Assembly (NCBI GenBank): GCA_034670065.1
Contig: JAXMOG010000001.1
Coordinates: 744,001-808,000 of the forward strand
Direction of reading: 5' to 3'
Length of the DNA stretch: 64,000 bases
Source: Mesobacterium_A sp034670065
Lineage (GTDB): Bacteria; Pseudomonadota; Alphaproteobacteria; Rhodobacterales; Rhodobacteraceae
Below, piece by piece: positions 17,015 to 26,109 of the stretch; position 1 is the stretch's first letter, and each line of letters opens with the position of its first letter. A program made the translations under genes and the position numbers. The notes under the pieces are model-generated. The model worked only from the letters and a program-made list of their open reading frames with translations. It ran no database searches and was not told where the DNA came from.

Positions 17015-17785
17015 CTATTGCGGGGCTGTGGCCAGAACCACGTTGGTTCCCCAGTCTTTGCAGGATTGCGCCAGCTTTTTCGGCAGCGGGGCATCGGTAA
17101 ACATCGTATCAATTTGCGACAAGGACGCGATGCGCGCGGGCGCGTTGCGTTTGAATTTGGAGTGATCCGCAACCAGAAAGGTCTTGCGTGCCTGACGCAG
17201 GATCGCTTGGCTGACGCCAACTTCCTGAATGTCGAAATCCAGCAAATCGCCGTCTTGATCCATGGCCGAACACCCAATCACGGCCAGATCAAATTTGAAT
17301 TTCTCAATGGTGTCGGCCGCCAGATTGCCCACCAACCCACCATCCGCCCGTCGCAGATGGCCGCCGGTCACAACGATTTCGCAGTCTGAATTGGCCACCA
17401 GAATATTGGCGACATTGATGTTGTTGGTCACCACCAGAATATTGCGATGATGCAGCAACGCGCGGGCCACGGCCTCTGTACTGGTGCCGATGTTCAAAAA
17501 GATCGAAATGTCGTTGGGGATATGGGCCGCACAGGCCTGGGCCATACCTGCCTTGGCCTCGGGGTTCAGGGCCCGTCGCTCTTCGTACACGATATTGGTC
17601 GTGCCGGAGGGCAAAACCGCCCCGCCATGCACGCGCTGAAGCTGGCCAGCCTCTGCCAAATCGGTCAGGTCGCGGCGAATGGTTTGCAGGGTGACACCGA
17701 AATGCGCCGCCAAGTCTTCGACCACCACTTTGCCGTCACGACGCGCGATTTCAAGAATTTCGGGATGGCGAAAGGTTTGGGACAT
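17015..17785 (-). CDS. glpR: DeoR-family glycerol-3-phosphate regulon repressor
   Basis: A 256-residue DeoR-family regulator: N-terminal helix-turn-helix with the family pattern HFGVTLQTIRRDLTDLAEAGQL and RVHGGAV, then a DeoR sensor domain (FLNIGTSTEAVARAL; VTGGHLRRADGGLVG; FLVADHSKFKRNAPARI). It is divergent from glpD-glpK, the standard placement for GlpR in Rhodobacteraceae. Loss of repression on glycerol-3-phosphate is known for the family. The assignment to glpR rests on neighbours plus family. Confidence 0.85.
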   Translation of the reverse strand: MSQTFRHPEILEIARRDGKVVVEDLAAHFGVTLQTIRRDLTDLAEAGQLQRVHGGAVLPSGTTNIVYEERRALNPEAKAGMAQACAAHIPNDISIFLNIGTSTEAVARALLHHRNILVVTNNINVANILVANSDCEIVVTGGHLRRADGGLVGNLAADTIEKFKFDLAVIGCSAMDQDGDLLDFDIQEVGVSQAILRQARKTFLVADHSKFKRNAPARIASLSQIDTMFTDAPLPKKLAQSCKDWGTNVVLATAPQ

Positions 17786-17928
17786 TTCGGGTCTTTCAGA
17801 TCAACAGGGCGCATCTTGGTTTGGCAAATCAGGGATGGCAAATGCCCCGAACACACCGCCCCCTACGCAAGAGGGAGCGGTGACACACAACACATGGTTC
17901 TGTGGTGGAAATCAAGAACGCCGCACAA

Positions 17929-17946
17929 AACGAACACAAACGAAGA
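17929..17946. promoter_or_regulatory. Candidate GlpR half-sites before glpD
   Basis: AACGAACA (17929-17936) and AACGAAGA (17939-17946) repeat with a 10-bp period, about one helical turn, in the 232-bp glpR-glpD gap. They resemble the AWCGAACATW half of the E. coli GlpR operator. No binding data are available. Confidence 0.35.
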
Positions 17947-18017
17947 TTCATTAGTTGCGAATTTACTCCTTTTCTGCCACGTTCCGCGCGCAGACTCACG
18001 CAGGATGGCCGCCCCCT

Positions 18018-19613
18018 ATGACCGACGACGCAGGCGAACAGCTGACCGACCTTTTCATTATTGGTGGTGGCATCAATGGGTGCGGCATCGCGCGTGATGC
18101 CGCCGGGCGCGGATTGTCCGCAACCCTGGCCGAAATGAACGATTTGGCCTCTGCCACCTCCTCAGCCTCAACCAAGCTGTTTCATGGGGGGTTGCGATAT
18201 CTGGAGTATTTCGAATTTCGCTTGGTGCGTGAGGCGTTGAAAGAGCGTGAAATCCTGCTATCCGCCATGCCGCATATCAGCTGGCCAATGCGCTTTATCC
18301 TTCCGTATCATAAAGATATGCGTTTTGAGTCAAACACACCCACATCCAAGCTGTTGAACATTTTCATGCCGTGGATGAAGGGACGTCGGCCTGCTTGGCT
18401 GATACGATTGGGGCTGTTTCTGTATGATCACCTAGGTGGGCGAAAGGCCCTGCCCGGAACAACTACTTTATCCTTAAATGACACCGCCGAAGGGGCGCCG
18501 CTGGACAGACGTTTCGAAAGAGCGTTCGAATACTCTGATTGTTGGGTCGAAGACTCACGCCTTGTTATCTTGAATGCCCGTGATGCGCAGGCGCGCGGTG
18601 CCCATATCATGACCCGCAGCAAGGTGATTTCTGCCAAACGCGATGCAGATGAATGGCGCATCGAAACGCAAAATACCGAAAATGGCAAACGAACAACGCA
18701 TCGCGCCAAGCTACTGGTGAATGCAGGTGGCCCATGGGTTGGGGACATCATCCAATCCAAGGTACGCTTGAACACAACCGAAGGCGTCCGGCTGGTGCGT
18801 GGCTCACACATTGTGACACCGCGGCTGTTTGACCATGACAAATGCTACTTTTTTCAGGGAACAGACGGGCGGATCATCTTTGCGATACCGTATGAGACGG
18901 ATTTCACCTTGTTGGGCACCACTGATGCCGAACATGACAGCCCTCAGCACACACCTGTCTGCACACCGGAAGAACAAGAGTATCTGATCAATTTCGCCAA
19001 CACCTATTTCAATCGCAACATCCAACCAACGGATGTGGTCTGGACCTTTTCTGGCTTACGCCCATTGTATAATGATGGCGCGTCCAACGCGACGGCGGCG
19101 ACACGCGACTATACCCTGAAAATGAATGCCGATGGGGGCGCGCCAATCCTGAACATTTTCGGCGGCAAGATCACCACCTATCGTCGGCTGGCCGAAAGCG
19201 CGCTGGACAAAATCGCGCAGCATCTGCCTGTCGCGCGTGGCACCTGGACCGCCGGAGTACCCCTGCCCGGCGGTGGTTTTCCCGTTGATGGGGTTGAGGA
19301 GTTGATCACCGACCTAAGGAAAAACCACCCGTTTTTGACAGAATTCTGGGCACGGCGACTGGTACGGGCCTATGGCACAGAAGCCGCCTTGGTTTTGGCT
19401 GGTGCCCAGCGCGCGGCGGATTTGGGCGTGGATTTTGGTGCAACATTGACAGAAGCAGAGGTGCGCTGGCTGATAAGCCGTGAATTCGCCCGCACTGCCG
19501 AAGACATCGTATGGCGGCGCAATAAACTGGGGCTGCGCATGACGTCAGATCAAATTTCCACGCTCCAAACTTGGTTGGAGCAGGCGCGCGAACCGGCCAC
19601 TGTGGATCTGTAG
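18018..19613 (+). CDS. glpD: Aerobic glycerol-3-phosphate dehydrogenase
   Basis: A 531-residue FAD enzyme oxidising glycerol-3-phosphate to dihydroxyacetone phosphate at the inner face of the cytoplasmic membrane and passing electrons to quinone. It has the dinucleotide motif FIIGGGINGCGIARDAAGRG near the N-terminus, the GlpD signature SSASTKLFHGGLRYLEYFEF, the LNIFGGKITTYRRLAE motif, and the C-terminal DAO_C domain. Start ATG 18018 puts the Rossmann fold at the usual distance; 21 more in-frame codons upstream look non-coding. The ribosome site is weak. It sits 82 bp ahead of glpK. Confidence 0.92.
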   Translation: MTDDAGEQLTDLFIIGGGINGCGIARDAAGRGLSATLAEMNDLASATSSASTKLFHGGLRYLEYFEFRLVREALKEREILLSAMPHISWPMRFILPYHKDMRFESNTPTSKLLNIFMPWMKGRRPAWLIRLGLFLYDHLGGRKALPGTTTLSLNDTAEGAPLDRRFERAFEYSDCWVEDSRLVILNARDAQARGAHIMTRSKVISAKRDADEWRIETQNTENGKRTTHRAKLLVNAGGPWVGDIIQSKVRLNTTEGVRLVRGSHIVTPRLFDHDKCYFFQGTDGRIIFAIPYETDFTLLGTTDAEHDSPQHTPVCTPEEQEYLINFANTYFNRNIQPTDVVWTFSGLRPLYNDGASNATAATRDYTLKMNADGGAPILNIFGGKITTYRRLAESALDKIAQHLPVARGTWTAGVPLPGGGFPVDGVEELITDLRKNHPFLTEFWARRLVRAYGTEAALVLAGAQRAADLGVDFGATLTEAEVRWLISREFARTAEDIVWRRNKLGLRMTSDQISTLQTWLEQAREPATVDL

Positions 19614-19695
19614 CCAAACGCAACATTTTCTGTGACACTCCGGCATGCGCGACACCGGTGTCATGCCTTGAAACACTGATTATGGGAGGCGTCTT

Positions 19696-21210
19696 TTGAC
19701 CTATATTCTGGCCATCGACCAGGGCACCACCTCAACCCGTGCGATCCTGTTTCGCCCGGATTTTTCAATTGCGGCCACCGCGCAGGAAGAATTCGCACAG
19801 CATTTTCCCGACAGTGGTTGGGTCGAACATGACCCGGATGACTTGTGGAACACCACGCTTGCCACATGCCGCGCAGTCATCGACAAAACCGGTGACGGGG
19901 TGGCGGCCGTGGCTGCTATTGGTATCACCAATCAACGCGAAACCACTGTTGTCTGGGACCGTCTCACCGGCCAACCGGTTCACAATGCCATCGTTTGGCA
20001 AGACCGGCGCACTTCTGAGCACTGCAAGGCTCTGAAGTCACAGGGTTTTGAGCAAGTTATCACAGAAAAAACCGGCCTGTTGCTGGACCCGTATTTTTCG
20101 GGAACAAAGCTGTCATGGATACTGAACAATATCGAAGGCGCGCGCGCACGGGCTGAAGCGGGCGATCTATTGTTCGGTACGGTCGACAGCTGGCTGGTTT
20201 GGAATTTAACACGTGGTCAGGCGCATGTGACCGATGCCACGAACGCGGCGCGCACCATGCTGTACGATATCCACAACGGGCGCTGGTCAAAAACCATTTG
20301 TGACAAGCTGGGTATCCCGATGTCTATGCTGCCCCAGGTCAAGGATTGCGCCGCAGAATTTGGCGTAACCCACACTGATCATTTCGGCCAGGCGATCCCG
20401 ATCTTAGGCATCGCGGGGGATCAACAGGCCGCCACATTGGGGCAAGCCTGTTTTGAACCGGGCATGATGAAATCCACCTATGGCACCGGATGCTTTGCAC
20501 TGTTGAATACGGGCGAAACGCCGGTTGTTTCTACAAACAGGTTACTGACGACCATCGCTTATCAATTGGATGGGCAGCCAACCTATGCGCTGGAGGGATC
20601 CATATTTGTGGCCGGTGCCGTTGTGCAATGGCTGCGTGACGGGCTGAAGATCATCGAAACGGCCCAGCAAACACAGCCCTTGGCGGAATTGGCCGATCCC
20701 GCGCAGGGCGTTGTCTTGGTTCCGGCGTTTACAGGGCTGGGTGCGCCCTATTGGAACGCTGAGTGTCGGGGCGCGGTGTTTGGCTTGACCCGCAATTCCG
20801 GACCGCAGGAATTTGCCCGCGCCGCGCTGGAAAGCGTGGGCTATCAGACGCGCGACCTGCTGGAAGCCATGAAGTCCGACTGGCAAAATGTCGGGACATC
20901 GGGATTAGAAGGTGCTGAAATGGGCACGTTGCGGGTGGATGGCGGGATGAGCGCTTCGGACTGGGCCATGCAGTTTTTGGCCGATATCATCAACGCGCCC
21001 GTTGAACGGCCCCTCGTATTGGAAACCACAGCCATGGGCGCAGCCTGGTTGGCAGGTCACAAGGCCGGGCTGATGCCCAACATGTCGGCCTTTGCCGAAG
21101 CTTGGGCTTCAGACGCGCGATTTGCGCCCGCCATGTCTGACACCACACGAGACCAGAAATACTCAGCTTGGAAAAAGGCGGTAGAGGCCACCATCGGCTT
21201 TGCATCATAG
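19696..21210 (+). CDS. glpK: Glycerol kinase
   Basis: A 504-residue FGGY-family kinase, close to the usual length. It has the N-terminal phosphate-binding AIDQGTTSTRAILFR, FGGY signature segments (TYGTGCFALLNTGETPV; RVDGGMSASDWAMQFLADI) and PVERPLVLETTAMGAAWLAG. It phosphorylates glycerol to glycerol-3-phosphate for GlpD. The start is TTG at 19696: GGGAGG lies 6 bases before it and no ATG is suitably placed. No glycerol transporter or facilitator gene is seen next to it. Confidence 0.93.
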   Translation: MTYILAIDQGTTSTRAILFRPDFSIAATAQEEFAQHFPDSGWVEHDPDDLWNTTLATCRAVIDKTGDGVAAVAAIGITNQRETTVVWDRLTGQPVHNAIVWQDRRTSEHCKALKSQGFEQVITEKTGLLLDPYFSGTKLSWILNNIEGARARAEAGDLLFGTVDSWLVWNLTRGQAHVTDATNAARTMLYDIHNGRWSKTICDKLGIPMSMLPQVKDCAAEFGVTHTDHFGQAIPILGIAGDQQAATLGQACFEPGMMKSTYGTGCFALLNTGETPVVSTNRLLTTIAYQLDGQPTYALEGSIFVAGAVVQWLRDGLKIIETAQQTQPLAELADPAQGVVLVPAFTGLGAPYWNAECRGAVFGLTRNSGPQEFARAALESVGYQTRDLLEAMKSDWQNVGTSGLEGAEMGTLRVDGGMSASDWAMQFLADIINAPVERPLVLETTAMGAAWLAGHKAGLMPNMSAFAEAWASDARFAPAMSDTTRDQKYSAWKKAVEATIGFAS

Positions 21211-21518
21211 CTCTGAAGTCGGCATGACACAGTAAATATTTGCCCGGCTTCCAAACTGACCCGATCAAACAGTGGACCCATGCTTGAATGGCCCATTGTT
21301 GTGACCTGTTGCTGCCGCGCCCTGCCCGGTCCGACACAATTGCATCGGCACCGCATCCCGCAAACGCCCAAAAAATCATCGCCACTGCCGAAAAACGTTG
21401 CGCTTTTTAGCCATCTACCGGCACCATACAGAAACGGGGCGATTTAAATTGCAACGCGCCGCTAAATTTTGACCATTTGATCAGAATTTACCTGGGGCAC
21501 TACAAAGGGGAGCTCACC
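21211..21518. other. Intergenic region without recognised genes
   Basis: 308 bp between glpK and the BMP-type binding protein gene. Apart from the GGGGAG ribosome site at 21507-21512, I see no convincing ORF, repeat or promoter. Confidence 0.6.
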
Positions 21519-22547
21519 ATGACCGTATCCAAAGGCCGCCAAGGTTTGTCGCGGCGCCATTTCCTGATGACATCTGCATCCGGTGCCATCGTGGCCGCTG
21601 CCGCAACGCGACCAACACAATTGTTGGCAGCAGAGCCGCTGAAAGTGGCCGGCATCTATACCGTTCCGGTGGAACAGCAATGGGTCAGCCGCATTCACGT
21701 AGCGGCGATCACCGCGCAGGATCGGGGCGATATTGCCTACACCTATTCGGAAAACACAGCCAACACCGATTACCCCCGCGTGATGCGCGAATATGCCGAA
21801 CAAGGTTACGACCTGATCATCGGTGAGATTTTTGGCGTTGAATCAGAAGCGCGTGAAGTCGCGGCCGAATATCCCGACGTTGCGTTCCTGTTGGGCTCTT
21901 CCTTCAAGGAAGACCCTGCGCTGCCAAACCTGTCTGTGTTTGACAACTATATCCACGATGCATCCTACCTTTCGGGCATCATTGCCGGTGCCATGTCAGA
22001 AAGTGGCAACATCGGCATGGTCGGTGGTTTCCCAATTCCCGAAGTGAACCGCCTGATGCATGCGTTCATGGCTGGTGCCAAGGAAATGAACCCCGATATG
22101 GCCTTCCAGGTGTCCTTTATCGGATCATGGTTCGATCCACCGAAAGCCAAAGAAACCGCCTATGCCATGACGGAAAATGGCGCTGACATTCTGTACGCCG
22201 AACGTTTCGGTGTGTCTGACGCGGCCAAGGAAAAGGGCATACTGGCCATCGGCAATGTGATCGATACCCAGCCCGACTACCCCGACACTGTTGTCGCATC
22301 GGCAATCTGGCACTTTGAACCGACGTTGGACAAAGCCATTGCCGCGGTACAGGCTGGCACTTTCACCGCTGCGGATTACGGTGTGTATTCCTTTATGAAG
22401 GAAGGCGGGTGTTCACTGGCGCCCTTCGGCACGTTTGAAGGCAAGATCCCGCAGGCGGCGCTTGAATTGATTGCAGCACGTAAGGCGGCGATCATGGATG
22501 GCTCTTACACCGTCGAAATCAACGACGAAGAACCAAAATCGTCTTAA
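21519..22547 (+). CDS. BMP-family ABC transporter substrate-binding protein (nucleoside/nucleobase type)
   Basis: A 342-residue exported receptor of the BMP (Bmp/Med) family, recognisable from EPLKVAGIYTVPVEQQWVS, YDLIIGEIFGVESEAREVAA, YLSGIIAGAMSESGNIGMVG and GADILYAERFGVSDAAKEKG. The leader LSRRHFLMTSASGAIVAAAA carries a twin-arginine motif and no lipobox, so it is probably Tat-exported and soluble, unlike most Gram-positive BMP lipoproteins. ATG 21519 follows GGGGAG; an in-frame start at 21477 would push the Tat motif too far in. Two permeases, an ATPase and a deaminase follow, pointing to purine or pyrimidine uptake. Confidence 0.87.
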   Translation: MTVSKGRQGLSRRHFLMTSASGAIVAAAATRPTQLLAAEPLKVAGIYTVPVEQQWVSRIHVAAITAQDRGDIAYTYSENTANTDYPRVMREYAEQGYDLIIGEIFGVESEAREVAAEYPDVAFLLGSSFKEDPALPNLSVFDNYIHDASYLSGIIAGAMSESGNIGMVGGFPIPEVNRLMHAFMAGAKEMNPDMAFQVSFIGSWFDPPKAKETAYAMTENGADILYAERFGVSDAAKEKGILAIGNVIDTQPDYPDTVVASAIWHFEPTLDKAIAAVQAGTFTAADYGVYSFMKEGGCSLAPFGTFEGKIPQAALELIAARKAAIMDGSYTVEINDEEPKSS

Positions 22548-22558
22548 GCGAGAACACA

Positions 22559-24124
22559 ATGCCCGCGCCACAACAGGACCAGACGCAGCCGGTGCTGCGT
22601 CTGTCCAATATCACCAAACGCTTTGGGTCTGTCACGGCCAATGAAAACGTCAGCTTCGAACTGGCGCGCGGAGAGGTGATCGCTCTGCTCGGCGAAAACG
22701 GCGCGGGCAAAACCACGCTAATGAATATCTTGTTCGGCCAATACACGGCCGACGAAGGCTCTGTTGAACTGTTCGGCCAAACCCTGCCCCCTGGCACGCC
22801 CCGTGCGGCTTTGGAGGCAGGCGTTGGTATGGTGCATCAGCACTTTACCCTGGCTGGCAATTTGAAGGTTTGGGAAAACATTGCGCTGGGGGCGCAAAGC
22901 CTGACCGCAGGATCGCTGCGCCCTGCCGCAGTCAAAGATCGTATCCGCAACCTGTCGCAACAGTTCCATCTGGCCGTTGATCCCGACGCCAAGGTTGGGC
23001 GGCTAACCGTTGGCGAACGCCAGCGTGTCGAAATTCTAAAGGCGCTGTACCGCGATGCGCGCATTCTGATCTTGGATGAACCAACAGCGGTTCTGACCCC
23101 ACAAGAAGCCGATGATCTGTTCACCACGTTGCGCGAAGCCGTGGAAATGGGCCTGTCGATTGTCTTCATCTCGCACAAGCTGCACGAAGTTATGGCCGTT
23201 TCAGACCGGGTCTTGGTGCTGCGCCATGGGCGCTTGGTGGCTGAACGGAAAACTGATCAAACAACACCGCAAGAAATGGCGGCTTTGATGGTGGGGGCCG
23301 AAGTTTCAGCGCCCGAGTTCAAAGAACAAACACCCGGCGCGCCACTGCTTTCTTTGCGAAATGTGGTGACAGACCCCGTTGGCGGCTCAACCGGGCTGAA
23401 TGGTATTTCGCTGGACCTATGTGCCGGCCAGATCACGGGATTGGCCGGCGTTTCAGGCAATGGACAAGAGGCACTTTCGGATTTGCTGTCAGGATTGGTG
23501 TCGCCAAATCAGGGCCAGATGTCTGTTCGCGGGAAAAAACCCACGCGCTGGACCCCGCGCGTTGCCATTGGCCATGGCATCGGTCGCATTCCAGAAGACC
23601 GCCACAAAACAGGGACGATCGCTGACTTTGATCTGGTCGAAAACACAATCCTTGAAACCTATGGAACAGAGTTTTCGCGGAATGGCTGGGTGAATTGGCG
23701 TGCGGCCCGCGACCACGCTGAACACCTGATCGAAAGATATGATGTGCGCTGCCCCGGCCCGGACACCCGCATTCGGTTACTGTCTGGCGGCAATATGCAA
23801 AAGCTGATCCTGGGCCGTGTGCTGGAAACCGACCCCAAGATCATACTGGCCAATCAACCCGTTCGCGGACTGGATATTGGCGCCGTCAATTATGTCCATG
23901 GGCGGTTATCGCAGGCCCGTGCCGAAGGGGCCGCAGTTTTGCTGATCTCTGAAGACCTTGATGAAATCATGCGCCTGTCAGATGTGATCCACGTGATATC
24001 CAAGGGCCGGTTAAGCCCCGCTTTTCCGCGTGGCACACAACGGCCAGAGGATCTGGGCGTTTGGATGGCCGGTCACGGGTTTGACGATGACCCATCGGTA
24101 AAGGACACCGCGCATGCGTCTTGA
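22559..24124 (+). CDS. ABC transporter ATP-binding protein, duplicated (nucleoside uptake type)
   Basis: A 521-residue tandem ATPase. The first half has Walker A GENGAGKTT, signature LTVGERQRVEILKAL and Walker B LILDEPTAVLTPQE. The second half has the degenerate Walker A GVSGNGQEA, signature LSGGNMQKLILGRVL and LANQPVRGLDIGAVNYVH. This layout, with the BMP receptor and the two permeases behind it, matches YufO/RbsA-like ATPases of nucleoside transporters. It starts 11 bp after the receptor gene and overlaps the next gene by 11 bp. Confidence 0.9.
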   Translation: MPAPQQDQTQPVLRLSNITKRFGSVTANENVSFELARGEVIALLGENGAGKTTLMNILFGQYTADEGSVELFGQTLPPGTPRAALEAGVGMVHQHFTLAGNLKVWENIALGAQSLTAGSLRPAAVKDRIRNLSQQFHLAVDPDAKVGRLTVGERQRVEILKALYRDARILILDEPTAVLTPQEADDLFTTLREAVEMGLSIVFISHKLHEVMAVSDRVLVLRHGRLVAERKTDQTTPQEMAALMVGAEVSAPEFKEQTPGAPLLSLRNVVTDPVGGSTGLNGISLDLCAGQITGLAGVSGNGQEALSDLLSGLVSPNQGQMSVRGKKPTRWTPRVAIGHGIGRIPEDRHKTGTIADFDLVENTILETYGTEFSRNGWVNWRAARDHAEHLIERYDVRCPGPDTRIRLLSGGNMQKLILGRVLETDPKIILANQPVRGLDIGAVNYVHGRLSQARAEGAAVLLISEDLDEIMRLSDVIHVISKGRLSPAFPRGTQRPEDLGVWMAGHGFDDDPSVKDTAHAS

Positions 24125-25163
24125 ACCCATCGCCCACCCAACAGCGGTCCGGCAATTTGGGTTGCCCGCACTGGCGGTGGCCCTGACCTTTGTTATTGCG
24201 GCTGTGCTGGCAATGATCGCCGGGGCCAACCCGTTTGCGGTTTTTGGTGAAATCATAAAGGGCGCGTTTGGATCAAAATTCGCCATTCTGGAAACGTTGA
24301 ACCGTGCCACGCCGCTGATCTTTACCGGCTTGGCGGTGGCTGTCGCCTTTCGTGCCAAGCTTTGGAACATCGGGGCAGAGGCACAGTTATACGCTGGCGC
24401 TGTGATGGCGGTTGTTTTGGGCACGGGTGCCCTGCCCTGGCCCGCAGCGGTGCTGCTGCCCGTTATGGCAATTGCCGCAATGCTGGCTGGTGCACTGGTG
24501 CTGTTGATCCCTGCGTTGCTGAAAACCCGGCTGGGGGTGGACGAAGTGGTGACCACCCTTTTGTTCAATTTCATTTTCCTGCTGTTTGTTTCCTACCTGC
24601 TTGAAGGTCCACTGAAAGACCCGATGGGAATGGGCTGGCCTAAATCAGAACGTCTGATCGCCGAGGCCCGACTGCCGCGCATCGTTGAGGGTTTGCGATT
24701 ACACTGGGGGTTCGGCTTGGCAGTGATTGCTGCGCTGGCCGTCTGGGTGATCGACGCGCGCACAACTTTGGGGTTCGAAATGCGCGCTGTGGGCCAAAAC
24801 GCCGAAGCAGCACGCTTTGCCGGTATTCCGGTCACAGCGGTGGTGCTGAAGACCGCGCTTTTGTCCGGTGGATTGGCGGCTTTGGCTGGGTTTTCCGAGG
24901 TGGCCGGGCTGAAAGGATCACTGACTTTGGATCTGAGCCCCGGCTTTGGCTACACGGGCATTGTTGTTGCCATGCTGGCCCTGTTGCACCCGATAGGGGT
25001 GGTTGCCGCCGCCTTGTTCGTTGCCGCGATATTTGTGGGCGCCGACAGTATGAGCCGCGCTGTAGGTGTGCCAACCTATCTGGCTGATATCATGCTGGCA
25101 TCCGCGCTGTTGCTGATGGTTTTAGCAATTTTGCTAACCAAATTTCGTGTCCGGAGAGACTAG
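24114..25163 (+). CDS. ABC transporter permease (nucleoside uptake, YufP type)
   Basis: A 349-residue membrane protein of the BPD_transp_2 family, with the segments NRATPLIFTGLAVAVAFRAK and LWNIGAEAQLYAGAVMAVV, then RLGVDEVVTTLLFNFIFLL-like text characteristic of the larger nucleoside permease. AAGGACACC precedes ATG 24114. It pairs with the next, smaller permease. Confidence 0.88.
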   Translation: MRLEPIAHPTAVRQFGLPALAVALTFVIAAVLAMIAGANPFAVFGEIIKGAFGSKFAILETLNRATPLIFTGLAVAVAFRAKLWNIGAEAQLYAGAVMAVVLGTGALPWPAAVLLPVMAIAAMLAGALVLLIPALLKTRLGVDEVVTTLLFNFIFLLFVSYLLEGPLKDPMGMGWPKSERLIAEARLPRIVEGLRLHWGFGLAVIAALAVWVIDARTTLGFEMRAVGQNAEAARFAGIPVTAVVLKTALLSGGLAALAGFSEVAGLKGSLTLDLSPGFGYTGIVVAMLALLHPIGVVAAALFVAAIFVGADSMSRAVGVPTYLADIMLASALLLMVLAILLTKFRVRRD

Positions 25164-25164
25164 A

Positions 25165-26109
25165 ATGGATGTGATCGAGATCTTCCTTTCTGCCTCGTTC
25201 TGGGCCGCCGCGATCCGTATCGCATCGCCCCTGATTTTCGCAACGATCGGAGAACTGATCTGCGAACGGGCCGGTGTTCTGAACCTGGGGATCGAGGGCA
25301 TTATGGTGGCCGGTGCCTTTGCCGGGTGGATCGCTGTTTGGGCGGGCCTGCCACTGTGGGGCGGTGTTGCCGTGGCAATGTTGGTGGGCATGGCGTTTGG
25401 CGGTTTGCATTCCGTCTTGTCTGTGCCCTTTGGCCTGTCTCAACACGTGGTGGGCATTGGCATAACCCTGTTGGCCACATCGCTGACCTTCTACACCTAT
25501 CGCGTTGTTCTGCCAGAGGTGTCCTCCCCCCCCAAAATCGAAGCTTTTAAACCCTATGAGATACCGTTCCTGTCTGACATCCCGTTGCTGGGCGAGGCGC
25601 TGTTCTCTCAAACACCACTAACCTATGCCGCCCTGATCCTTGTGGTTGTCACCACTTATGTGTTGTACCGCACGCCTCTGGGCTTGGCCGTTCGCGCGGC
25701 GGGTGAAAACCCATCTTCCGTGGCTGCGCAGGGGCTTTCTGTGACGGCTGTGCGCATGGGCGCGGTTATTGTGGGCAGCGGGTTCATGGCGGTTGGTGGT
25801 GCCTTCCTGACCATGTCTGCCTTTGACAGCTTCTTTTTCGATATGGTGAACGGGCGCGGTTGGATCTGTATCGCGCTGGTGGTGTTTGGCGCTTGGAAAC
25901 CATGGAAAGCATTGCTGGGTGCCATCTTGTTTGCCGCCTTTGACGCGTTTCAAATTCGGTTGCAGCAAACCCCGATTGGCACCGTTTTACCCTATCAGGT
26001 GTTTTTGATGATGCCTTATGTTCTGTCCATATTGGCACTGGTTGTCATGTCACGCCGCGCGGAATTCCCGGCAGCACTGATGGTTCCATTCAATAAGGGG
26101 GAACGTTGA
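25165..26109 (+). CDS. ABC transporter permease (nucleoside uptake, YufQ type)
   Basis: A 314-residue membrane protein of the same permease family, with SPLIFATIGELICERAGVLN and LGIEGIMVAGAFAGWIA near the N-terminus, a core pattern of YufQ-like subunits. ATG 25165 follows GGAGAG by 6 bases; a GTG six codons upstream is less well placed. The stop overlaps the start of the deaminase gene by one base (TGATG). Confidence 0.88.
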   Translation: MDVIEIFLSASFWAAAIRIASPLIFATIGELICERAGVLNLGIEGIMVAGAFAGWIAVWAGLPLWGGVAVAMLVGMAFGGLHSVLSVPFGLSQHVVGIGITLLATSLTFYTYRVVLPEVSSPPKIEAFKPYEIPFLSDIPLLGEALFSQTPLTYAALILVVVTTYVLYRTPLGLAVRAAGENPSSVAAQGLSVTAVRMGAVIVGSGFMAVGGAFLTMSAFDSFFFDMVNGRGWICIALVVFGAWKPWKALLGAILFAAFDAFQIRLQQTPIGTVLPYQVFLMMPYVLSILALVVMSRRAEFPAALMVPFNKGER

